58,827 nt of DNA, taken from positions 1 to 58,827 of the forward strand of contig CAMNDJ010000005.1 of the NCBI GenBank assembly GCA_946535225.1. Reading direction: 5' to 3'. Positions 52,365 to 58,827 of this stretch are shown here, one piece after another; positions within the stretch are counted from its first letter, which is position 1, and each line of letters begins with the position of its first letter. Position numbers and translations under genes: made by a program. The notes beneath the pieces are model-generated. The model was not told the origin of the DNA. It saw nothing but the letters and a program-made list of their open reading frames with translations, and made no database searches. Source of the stretch: an uncultured Lachnospiraceae bacterium. GTDB lineage: Bacteria; Bacillota; Clostridia; Lachnospirales; Lachnospiraceae.

Positions 52365-53409
52365 TAAGACAGTTCGAGAGCCGGTGATAAAAAACAGTAT
52401 AAAGCTTGCGGTCAGTGTAATGGTGATCATAGCACTGTCATTCTGCCCCCGTATGAATGCAGAAGCTGCAACGGTAGCCGAGAGCATAACCGGTGCCGGA
52501 AGCGGCAATATCCTTGACGGTTTCTATTCTTCCGATGAATACAAGGAAGCGGCCAAGGGAGTAGAAGCATACGGCTATACCAACTTAGGGATAGCCAATG
52601 TCGAGAATCACTTAAACGTCAGGGAAGAGCCCTCGGAAGAAGGCAAGATCATAGGTAAGATGACTAATAATGCCGCCTGTGAGATACTTGACAGGGAAGG
52701 TGAATGGGTCCATATAAGATCGGGCAAGGTCGAAGGCTACTGTCATTCGGACTATCTGCTGACAGGCCAGGTCGCATTGATGCGGGCAAAGGAAGTCATC
52801 GTGTTAGAAGCCGAATCCACTTCGGGAGGACTGCGCGTCAGGGAAGAGCCCGGCACGGAATCGGGCATACTGACTCTCATGGGTGAAGGCGAGAGACTTG
52901 AGGTCGTGGAGGAAGAGAAGGACGGCTGGATCAAGGTCATGGTCGATGATCAGGAAGGCTATATCTCTGCAGAATATGCCGAGATCAAGGAAGAACTTGA
53001 TACGGCGATGACGATCACGGAGCTTCTCTACGGACAGGGAGTATCGGATGTAAGAGTCGATCTGTGCCAGTATGCCAAGCAGTTTGTCGGAAATCCCTAT
53101 GTATGGGGAGGAACGAGCCTTACTAAGGGTGCAGACTGCTCGGGATTTGTTTTAAGCGTTTATGCCAAGTACGGATACAGCCTGCCTCATTCATCGGCAG
53201 CTCAGTCCAAGATGGGCTCGAAGATAACGTTAGGGGAGGCAAAGCCCGGAGATCTGATCTTCTACAGCAACGGAAGCCGTGTTAATCATGTGGCGATCTA
53301 TATAGGCGGAGGTATGATAGTACATGCCTCAAATCCCAGGACGGGAATACGTCTTCAGAATGCAACTTACAGGTCTATCGCAACTGTACGCAGATTGATA
53401 CAGGATTGA
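52348..53409 (+). CDS. Secreted SH3 / NlpC-P60 cell-wall hydrolase
   Basis: 353 aa. A signal peptide with cleavage probably after NAEA (about residue 40); two bacterial SH3 domains (HLNVREEPSEEGKIIGKM; GLRVREEPGTESGILTLMG); C-terminal NlpC/P60 peptidase with Cys264 (GADCSGF), His314 (NHVAIY) and His326 (HASNP). Likely cleaves peptidoglycan stem peptides (gamma-D-Glu-diamino acid bond). Start: ATG 52348 has AGGA (52336-52339) at 8 nt; 52357 is an alternative. The gene begins within the last 17 nt of the phosphate transporter gene. Its stop overlaps the promoter of the next gene. Confidence 0.92.
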   Translation: MSRMPDKTVREPVIKNSIKLAVSVMVIIALSFCPRMNAEAATVAESITGAGSGNILDGFYSSDEYKEAAKGVEAYGYTNLGIANVENHLNVREEPSEEGKIIGKMTNNAACEILDREGEWVHIRSGKVEGYCHSDYLLTGQVALMRAKEVIVLEAESTSGGLRVREEPGTESGILTLMGEGERLEVVEEEKDGWIKVMVDDQEGYISAEYAEIKEELDTAMTITELLYGQGVSDVRVDLCQYAKQFVGNPYVWGGTSLTKGADCSGFVLSVYAKYGYSLPHSSAAQSKMGSKITLGEAKPGDLIFYSNGSRVNHVAIYIGGGMIVHASNPRTGIRLQNATYRSIATVRRLIQD

Positions 53410-53423
53410 TCCTGTGATAGAAT
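53395..53423 (+). promoter_or_regulatory. Promoter with embedded palindrome for the LytS-like kinase operon
   Basis: TTGATA (53395-53400), 17-nt spacer, TAGAAT (53418-53423). The spacer is almost filled by ACAGGAT-TG-ATCCTGT (53400-53415), a 7+7 palindrome. The NlpC gene's TGA (53407-53409) lies in its centre. Transcription would start near 53430, about 30 nt before the kinase ATG. Confidence 0.72.
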
Positions 53424-53461
53424 ATATGTGCATTTATGCAGGGTGACAGGGAGTTTGAGTA

Positions 53462-55291
53462 ATGACATTTAAGGAGTTCTGCGATTTCTTCAAAAAACGA
53501 AATGTGATGATAGTGGAGTATACTGTCATGTTTGCTGCCACTATCATATCGATATTGCTGCTCCACGACAGACTGGAGAGCAAGTCACTCCTTTCAGAGG
53601 CGGCCAATCCCGTAACGATCTCAGGTGAATACAGCACGGACGGGGGCAAAACCTTCATTCCGTATTCAAACTATGATGAGATCGATGTCAGAAGAAACAA
53701 TCACCTTATCATCAGAGGTATGTTAGACCAGGATGTCAAAGCGGGCCATAAGATCTATATGTTTCTCAATTATATCGATGCATCCGTCTATGTGAACGGA
53801 AGGATAGTTTATACCAACGATCCTGATGTTGCCTATTGCTGGGATGCGATAGATTCCGTAGCCATAGGACCTCACGATGAAGTCATGATAGAACTTCAGT
53901 CGCGAAGGATGATCGCTTATAATGTCGCATTCAAACAGTTCCTTGACAGGATGTGTGATTCCACCAAGAATGAAGTGCTTCAGCGTATGTTGAACAGGAA
54001 TATCATATGGCTGCTCGGCGAGATCATCCTGATCATAATCGGTGTGCTCGTTATACAGAGCCATTTTGAGAATAAGAGGGGTGAGGAGGCAGATACGTCC
54101 GGCATCCTTTCCTGCGGTGTATGCATCATCGTGGGAGCCATATCATGTTTTATCAATGCGGATTATATAACGCTTTTGCTGCCTCAGTTCGAACTGCTCG
54201 AATATGTGGATTCGCTGACGCAGATATATGTCGTGGTTTTAGCCATCTCGTATCTGAGAAGATATATGCAGGATAAGGTGAGCAAACGCAACTCCGGAGT
54301 TTTGCTGGTCATATCTTATAATATAACGTTCATATATATCCTGTGGAGGACATTTTCATCGAGATCTTCATTCGAAACTATGATACCCATAGCTTTCATA
54401 GGCGTGATAGCGGTACCGTATTTCGTCATATTGCTCGTAAATGATTTTAAGGCGCAGAGGACCAAACTCACCAAGTCGGTCGGTATCAATGCAGCTATCC
54501 TTTTTGTATGTATAGCTCTTGAACTGCTCCATTATCTTGTGACAGGAACTTACATTGTATATCTGTTCGAACTCGGAATGCTGGCATTTGCGATAGGGCA
54601 GTATATCGTTCTTACGGAGGAGAATGCAAAAGCCAAGGCAGAGGCTGCAAGATCGAGAGCACTTGAGGCCGAACTTGTAAGAAGCCAGATCGGTATAATG
54701 GTGAGTCAGATCCAGCCGCATTTCATGTATAATGCGCTCAGTACGATAAGGGCGCTCATCAATAAGAATCCCGATGAGGCCAGGACGGCGATAGATTTCT
54801 TCACGAAATATCTCAGAGCCAATATGGATTCTCTGGGACAGAAAGAATGCATCCCTTTCAAAAAAGAGATGGAGCATGTGGAGAGTTATCTGTACATAGA
54901 GAAGCTCAGATTCGGAGACAAGCTTAAGATCGATTATGACATAAAAGCGGACGCTTTTAAGATACCGTCCATGACAGTACAGACGATAGCCGAGAATGCG
55001 GTCAAGCACGGGCTGTTGGCTAAGGAGGAGGGCGGAACGCTTACCATAAGCAGTATAGAGACTGCCAATTGTTTCGAAGTTCAGGTCAAGGATGACGGAG
55101 TGGGATTCGATGCATCAATGGCCTCAGATTCATCAAGGTCACATGTGGGAATAGACAATTCCAGAAAGAGACTTGCCGCCATGTGCGGAGGAACGTTATC
55201 GATAGGAAGCAAACCGGGAGTCGGGACTACCATAACCATCACGATACCGAAAGTAACGGTGAGGGACAGTAACGGGATAGTGGAGATGTAG
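53462..55291 (+). CDS. LytS-like membrane sensor histidine kinase
   Basis: 609 aa. TM1 (about 17-35), an extracellular beta-rich domain (50-165: GQ-like HKIYMFLNYIDASVYVNGRI), seven or so helices (about 178-390), a coiled linker rich in Ala/Lys/Glu, then His_kinase (QIQPHFMYNALSTIRA, His420) and HATPase (IAENAVKHG, Asn512; DDGVGFD). The layout (7TMR-DISM sensor with His_kinase) resembles signalling proteins for extracellular ligands. Paired with the regulator 72 nt downstream. Ligand unknown. Confidence 0.91.
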   Translation: MTFKEFCDFFKKRNVMIVEYTVMFAATIISILLLHDRLESKSLLSEAANPVTISGEYSTDGGKTFIPYSNYDEIDVRRNNHLIIRGMLDQDVKAGHKIYMFLNYIDASVYVNGRIVYTNDPDVAYCWDAIDSVAIGPHDEVMIELQSRRMIAYNVAFKQFLDRMCDSTKNEVLQRMLNRNIIWLLGEIILIIIGVLVIQSHFENKRGEEADTSGILSCGVCIIVGAISCFINADYITLLLPQFELLEYVDSLTQIYVVVLAISYLRRYMQDKVSKRNSGVLLVISYNITFIYILWRTFSSRSSFETMIPIAFIGVIAVPYFVILLVNDFKAQRTKLTKSVGINAAILFVCIALELLHYLVTGTYIVYLFELGMLAFAIGQYIVLTEENAKAKAEAARSRALEAELVRSQIGIMVSQIQPHFMYNALSTIRALINKNPDEARTAIDFFTKYLRANMDSLGQKECIPFKKEMEHVESYLYIEKLRFGDKLKIDYDIKADAFKIPSMTVQTIAENAVKHGLLAKEEGGTLTISSIETANCFEVQVKDDGVGFDASMASDSSRSHVGIDNSRKRLAAMCGGTLSIGSKPGVGTTITITIPKVTVRDSNGIVEM

Positions 55292-55363
55292 ATCTCACAG
55301 ATCAGGGAGTATCAGATCCTTCGGTGAGGGCGTATATGAATGACAGCATGATAAGGGGGTATT

Positions 55364-56164
55364 ATGAGAGTTATCGCTGTGGACGATGAGCAGATCATCC
55401 TGGATGATTTTGTGGATATGCTAAAAGAGATGGACGAAGTGCAGGAGGTGCATGGTTTTACCAATTGCAACAAGGCGCTTAAGTTCATTGAGGAGAATAC
55501 CGTAGATGTCGCTTTCATGGATATAAACATGAGAGGAATGGACGGTATTACGCTTGCCAAACGTGCCAAGGCCGTGAAGCCGTCGCTTAATATAATATTT
55601 CTGACCGCGTATCCGGAATATTCGCTTGATGCCATGAAGATGCACGCTTCGGGGTATCTGGTAAAGCCGGCGATAGAGGAGGACGTAAGAAGAGAATTAA
55701 GGGACTTAAGAGTGCCTCCGGAAGTGGATTCGGGACAAAGGATCAAGGTGAGATGTTTCGGCAATTTCGAAGTCTATATCGATTCGTGTCCCTGCCCCTT
55801 TAAATACATCAAGACCAAAGAGCTTTTTGCATATCTTATTGACAGAAGAGGCGCTTTTTGCTCGAACGGAGAGATACTTGGCGCATTATGGGAAGATAAG
55901 GAGATAACCATATCCCTGGAGAATTATCTTCGTAACCTGGTAAGTGACTTAAGACAGGTCCTCAAGGAATACAAACTCGAGGAAGTGATGATGAAGAAAA
56001 AGGGCATGATCAGGATCGATCCCGAGTATGTGGATTGCGATTATTACAGATGGATACACGGAGATCCTCTGGCCATCAATTCATTCGCCGGCGAATACAT
56101 GAGTCAATACAGCTGGGCGGAAGCGACTCTTGCGGGAATGATGAGCAAAACGATGTCAGAATAG
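55364..56164 (+). CDS. Response regulator with SARP/OmpR-type winged-helix output
   Basis: 266 aa. Receiver domain with D7/D8, phospho-acceptor D53 (AFMDINMRGMDG) and Lys in YLVKPA. After a linker, residues about 128-205 form a winged-helix DNA-binding domain (VRCFGNFEVYIDSCPCPF, KTKELFAYLIDRRGAFCSNG, LENYLRNLVSDLRQVLKEY), as in SARP-type regulators, but the C-terminal BTAD/TPR extension is nearly absent (60 residues). Partner of the LytS-like kinase. The 16-bp palindrome in the kinase promoter is a candidate autoregulatory site. Ribosome site AAGGGGG. Confidence 0.88.
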   Translation: MRVIAVDDEQIILDDFVDMLKEMDEVQEVHGFTNCNKALKFIEENTVDVAFMDINMRGMDGITLAKRAKAVKPSLNIIFLTAYPEYSLDAMKMHASGYLVKPAIEEDVRRELRDLRVPPEVDSGQRIKVRCFGNFEVYIDSCPCPFKYIKTKELFAYLIDRRGAFCSNGEILGALWEDKEITISLENYLRNLVSDLRQVLKEYKLEEVMMKKKGMIRIDPEYVDCDYYRWIHGDPLAINSFAGEYMSQYSWAEATLAGMMSKTMSE

Positions 56165-56167
56165 TGC

Positions 56168-56196
56168 TTGCACAGATCATGATGCTGTGGTATTAT
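56168..56196 (+). promoter_or_regulatory. Sigma-A promoter for rpsO
   Basis: TTGCAC (56168-56173), 17-nt spacer, extended -10 TGGTATTAT (TATTAT 56191-56196). Starts 3 nt after the stop of the regulator gene. Expected start near 56203. Confidence 0.8.
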
Positions 56197-56202
56197 AGTT
56201 CA

Positions 56203-56291
56203 GTATGCGGCTCTCGCTCAGGCTTATTTGCCTGCTCCGGCTTAAGTCTTGGTGAGAAGCGAAGTGAGTAGTTTCAGATAAGGAGAGAAAC
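56203..56291 (+). promoter_or_regulatory. Structured rpsO leader (putative S15 autoregulatory RNA)
   Basis: TCGCTCA (56214-56220) can pair with TGAG-A-AGCGA (56253-56262, one bulge). CAGGC-TTATTT-GCCTG (56219-56234) is an alternative or nested hairpin, sharing C56219 and A56220 with the first. Leaders of rpsO in many Firmicutes bind S15 to repress translation; the pairing alternatives here suit such a switch (inference). Confidence 0.5.
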
Positions 56292-56558
56292 ATGATAGCA
56301 AAAGAGAAGAAGACAGACATTATCAACCAGTATGCACGTAAGCCCGGTGACACAGGCTCGCCGGAGGTACAGATAGCTGTACTCACAGCTCGTATCAATG
56401 AGCTTACAGAGCATCTTAAGAGCAATCCCAAGGATCACCACTCAAGACGTGGTATGTACAAGATGATAGGTAAGAGAAGAGGACTTCTTAACTATCTTAT
56501 GAAGACTGACCTTGAAGGATACAGAGCTCTTATCGAGAAGCTTGGTATCAGAAGATAA
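56292..56558 (+). CDS. rpsO: 30S ribosomal protein S15
   Basis: 88 aa, standard. Binds the central domain of 16S r[43 protein letters not shown] and LIEKLGIRR are the conserved parts. Ribosome site AAGGAGAG. Codon use is that of a highly expressed gene. Followed by a terminator and pnp, the classical rpsO-pnp pair. Confidence 0.98.
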   Translation: MIAKEKKTDIINQYARKPGDTGSPEVQIAVLTARINELTEHLKSNPKDHHSRRGMYKMIGKRRGLLNYLMKTDLEGYRALIEKLGIRR

Positions 56559-56570
56559 TTATGTGCCAAT

Positions 56571-56600
56571 ATGGGGACGGAGTTTATCTGTCCCCATTTT
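56571..56600 (+). terminator. Intrinsic terminator after rpsO
   Basis: ATGGGGAC (56571-56578) pairs perfectly with GTCCCCAT (56590-56597), with inner pairs (G-U, G-C, A-T) closing a small loop, then TTTT. It partly separates rpsO from pnp. Confidence 0.85.
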
Positions 56601-56605
56601 ATCGC

Positions 56606-56724
56606 TTGACAGAGAAGACTCGAGACCACTTATAAGGATACGGATGATGACAGCTTAAAGCCGTGCTTTTATAAGTAGTTTCGGTTCTTCTGTCAGGCGT
56701 ATACATGACTGAAAGGAGAAAAAC
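56606..56724 (+). promoter_or_regulatory. pnp promoter and hairpin leader
   Basis: Perfect -35 TTGACA (56606-56611) with TTATAA (56630-56635) after 18 nt. The region also folds: GACA-GA-GAAGA (56608-56618) with TCTTCTGTC (56686-56694), ACTTATAA (56628-56635) with TTATAAGT (56669-56676), and ACGG (56640-56643) with CCGT (56661-56664). Transcripts from the local promoter would lack the outer 5' arms; read-through from rpsO would carry the full hairpin. pnp leaders are known targets of PNPase autocontrol. Confidence 0.55.
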
Positions 56725-58815
56725 ATGTACAAGACATTCACAATGGAACTGGCCGGTCGTACTTTAAGTGTCGATGTAGGCCGAGTAGGCAAGCAGGCAA
56801 ACGGCTGTGCATTCATGCACTATGGTGATACTACGGTATTATCTACAGCTACAGCCAGCGAGAAGCCCAGGGACGGTATCGATTTCTTCCCCTTAAGCGT
56901 TGAGTATGAGGAGAAGATGTATGCTGTAGGCAAGATGCCCGGCGGCTTCAATAAGAGAGAGGGTAAGGCATCTGAGAACGCAATTCTTACAAGCCGTGTC
57001 ATCGACAGACCCATGCGTCCTCTCTTCCCTAAGGATTATCGTAACGACGTAACACTTAACAACATGGTAATGTCAGTAGATCCTGCATGCAGACCCGAGC
57101 TTGTAGCTATGCTCGGTGCAGCTATTGCAACATCTATATCAGACATTCCGTTTGACGGTCCCTGCGCTACGACTCAGGTGGGTATGATAGACGGACAGTT
57201 CATCATCAACCCTTCTCAGGAGCAGTGGAAGGTCGGTGATCTTAACCTTACGGTAGCATCTACCAAGGAGAAGGTCATCATGATCGAGGCAGGTGCCAAT
57301 GAGATCCCTGAGGCCAAGATGATCGAGGCTATATACAAGGCTCATGAGGTCAATCAGGAGATCATCGCATTCATCGACAAGATCGTTGCAGAGTGCGGTA
57401 AGACAAAGCATGAGTATGTAAGTTGCGCAATTCCCGATGCTCTTATGGAAGAACTTAAGAGACTCGTTCCTCCGGAAGAGATGGAGAAGGCAGTATTCAC
57501 GGACGAGAAACAGGTTCGTGAGGAGAATATAAGGAATATCAAGGACAAGCTCGCAGAGACATTCGCGGATAATGAAGAGTGGCTTGCGCTTATCGATGAT
57601 GCCGTATATCAGTATGAGAAGAAGACCGTACGTAAAATGATACTTAAGGATCACAAGCGTCCCGACGGCAGAGAGATAACACAGATCCGTCCTCTTGCCG
57701 CTGAGGTGGATCTCATACCCAGAGTACACGGTTCGGCTATGTTCACAAGAGGTCAGACTCAGATCTGTAACGTAGTAACGCTCGCACCTTTGTCAGAGAT
57801 GCAGAAGATAGACGGTCTCGATGCAAATGAGACTTCCAAGAGATATATACACCAGTACAATTTCCCTGCTTATTCGGTAGGTGAGACCAAGGTAAGCCGC
57901 GGTCCCGGACGTAGAGAGATCGGTCACGGTGCTTTGGCTGAGCGTGCGCTCATGGCAGTACTTCCTTCAGAGGAAGAGTTCCCTTATGCTATCCGTGCCG
58001 TATCAGAGACTTTTGAATCTAACGGTTCTACATCAATGGCTTCAACCTGTGCTTCATGTATGTCACTTATGGCAGCAGGTGTTCCGATCAAGAAGATGGT
58101 CGCAGGTATCTCTTGCGGTCTCGTAACAGGCGATACAGATGATGACTTCGTGCTTCTTACCGATATCCAGGGTCTTGAGGACTTCTTCGGAGACATGGAC
58201 TTCAAGGTAACAGGTACGACAGAAGGTATCACGGCTATCCAGATGGATATCAAGATCCACGGTCTTACAAGACCCATCGTTGAGGGTGCCATCGCAAGAT
58301 GTCGTGAGGCAAGACTCTTTATCATGGATAACTGCATGAAGCCTGCAATAGCAGAGCCTCGTAAGGAAGTGGGCGAGTATGCGCCTAAGATCATAAGCCT
58401 TACTATCGATCCCGATAAGATCGGTGATGTAGTAGGCCAGCGCGGTAAGACGATCAACGAGATCATCGCACGTACAGGCGTCAAGATCGATATCACGGAT
58501 GACGGTAACGTATCTGTATGCGGCACGGAAGCCGACAAGATGAACGAAGCCGTAGATATGATCAAGACTATCGTAACAGACTTCGAGCAGGGTCAGATCT
58601 TCACGGGTAAGGTCGTAAGCATCAAGGAATTCGGTGCATTCATCGAGTTCGCACCCGGCAAGGAAGGCATGGTACATATCTCTAAGATCGCCAAGGAGCG
58701 TATCAACCATGTAGAGGATGTCCTTACACTCGGCGACACTGTAACAGTAGTATGCCTTGGAAAGGACAAGATGGGCCGTATCAGCTTCTCAATGAAGGAT
58801 GTAGCTCAGCAGTAA
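56725..58815 (+). CDS. pnp: Polyribonucleotide nucleotidyltransferase
   Basis: 696 aa, complete. Phosphorolytic 3'-5' exoribonuclease of mRNA turnover. Two RNase PH domains (GGFNKREGKASENAILTSR and the second with PAYSVGETKVSRGPGRREIG and FESNGSTSMAS), then KH (KIGDVVGQRGKTINEIIART) and S1 (FTGKVVSIKEFGAFIEFAPGKEG) domains. All catalytic-domain blocks are present. Strong ribosome site AAAGGAG. The window ends 12 nt after its stop. Confidence 0.98.
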   Translation: MYKTFTMELAGRTLSVDVGRVGKQANGCAFMHYGDTTVLSTATASEKPRDGIDFFPLSVEYEEKMYAVGKMPGGFNKREGKASENAILTSRVIDRPMRPLFPKDYRNDVTLNNMVMSVDPACRPELVAMLGAAIATSISDIPFDGPCATTQVGMIDGQFIINPSQEQWKVGDLNLTVASTKEKVIMIEAGANEIPEAKMIEAIYKAHEVNQEIIAFIDKIVAECGKTKHEYVSCAIPDALMEELKRLVPPEEMEKAVFTDEKQVREENIRNIKDKLAETFADNEEWLALIDDAVYQYEKKTVRKMILKDHKRPDGREITQIRPLAAEVDLIPRVHGSAMFTRGQTQICNVVTLAPLSEMQKIDGLDANETSKRYIHQYNFPAYSVGETKVSRGPGRREIGHGALAERALMAVLPSEEEFPYAIRAVSETFESNGSTSMASTCASCMSLMAAGVPIKKMVAGISCGLVTGDTDDDFVLLTDIQGLEDFFGDMDFKVTGTTEGITAIQMDIKIHGLTRPIVEGAIARCREARLFIMDNCMKPAIAEPRKEVGEYAPKIISLTIDPDKIGDVVGQRGKTINEIIARTGVKIDITDDGNVSVCGTEADKMNEAVDMIKTIVTDFEQGQIFTGKVVSIKEFGAFIEFAPGKEGMVHISKIAKERINHVEDVLTLGDTVTVVCLGKDKMGRISFSMKDVAQQ

Positions 58816-58827
58816 TTATTGCCAATG

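Noticed and set aside
1-58827. CRISPR arrays, transposases, integrases, tRNA or rRNA genes
   Set aside because: None was found when reading both strands; no regularly spaced repeats or recombinase motifs.

Overview
The window looks like chromosomal DNA from a Gram-positive member of the Clostridia, most likely the family Lachnospiraceae. This is inferred from sequence alone. The reasons are: heavy use of AGA/AGG and ATA codons with moderate GC; purine-rich Shine-Dalgarno sites (GGAGG); sigma-A type promoters with many TATCAT/TATTAT -10 boxes; a lipoprotein sugar-binding protein with LplB/LplC-type permeases and no dedicated ATPase; YesM/YesN-type two-component genes; and the Firmicutes order rimP-nusA-ylxR-ylxQ-infB-rbfA-nrnA-truB-ribF. 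I saw no insertion sequence, prophage, CRISPR array, tRNA or rRNA.

Layout. (1) 1-909 is the 3' part of a glycosyltransferase-2/GtrA fusion. (2) 998-11403 is a carbohydrate-uptake locus: YesMN-like kinase and AraC-type regulator, solute-binding lipoprotein, two permeases, a type-B carboxylesterase and a GH43 glycosidase with a C-terminal CBM6-like domain. A 194-nt nested inverted-repeat element lies between the permease and esterase genes. Both enzymes lack signal peptides, so imported decorated oligosaccharides are probably de-esterified and cleaved inside the cell. (3) 11384-14219, minus strand, is DUF975 protein - OmpR-type regulator - VanS-type kinase, with an 11-bp-spaced direct repeat at the likely promoter. 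(4) 14484-17956 holds an HD-GYP protein with a duplicated C-terminal beta-rich unit, then trpS. (5) 18034-22580 holds a PH-domain protein (minus), then ddl, murF, pyrB and pyrI. (6) 22617-32148 holds an NhaC antiporter, folC, folE, an ECF transporter (S, fused AA', T), folP, folB-folK and a DUF308 membrane protein. The ECF genes have their own promoter inside the folate genes. (7) 32145-42700 holds a PAS-GGDEF-GAF protein (minus), a FeoA-FeoB fusion, an RND pump with a large coiled-coil insertion, and a 7TM-GAF-GGDEF protein. (8) 42709-50727 is the rimP-nusA-infB translation/transcription operon behind a strong promoter and a leader terminator. (9) 50724-56164 holds a Na/Pi cotransporter, an SH3-NlpC/P60 hydrolase, and a LytS-like kinase with a receiver/winged-helix regulator. 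(10) 56168-58815 is rpsO and pnp, each with a structured leader.

Three c-di-GMP enzymes (one predicted phosphodiesterase, two predicted cyclases) and three two-component systems make this a signalling-rich stretch among housekeeping genes. The least-explained items are the 194-nt structured element, the HD-GYP C-terminal repeats, the ECF transporter inside the folate genes with a terminator directly before its ATPase gene, and several palindromes placed exactly at promoters (53400-53415, 33630-33717, 40487-40554, 36163-36182).
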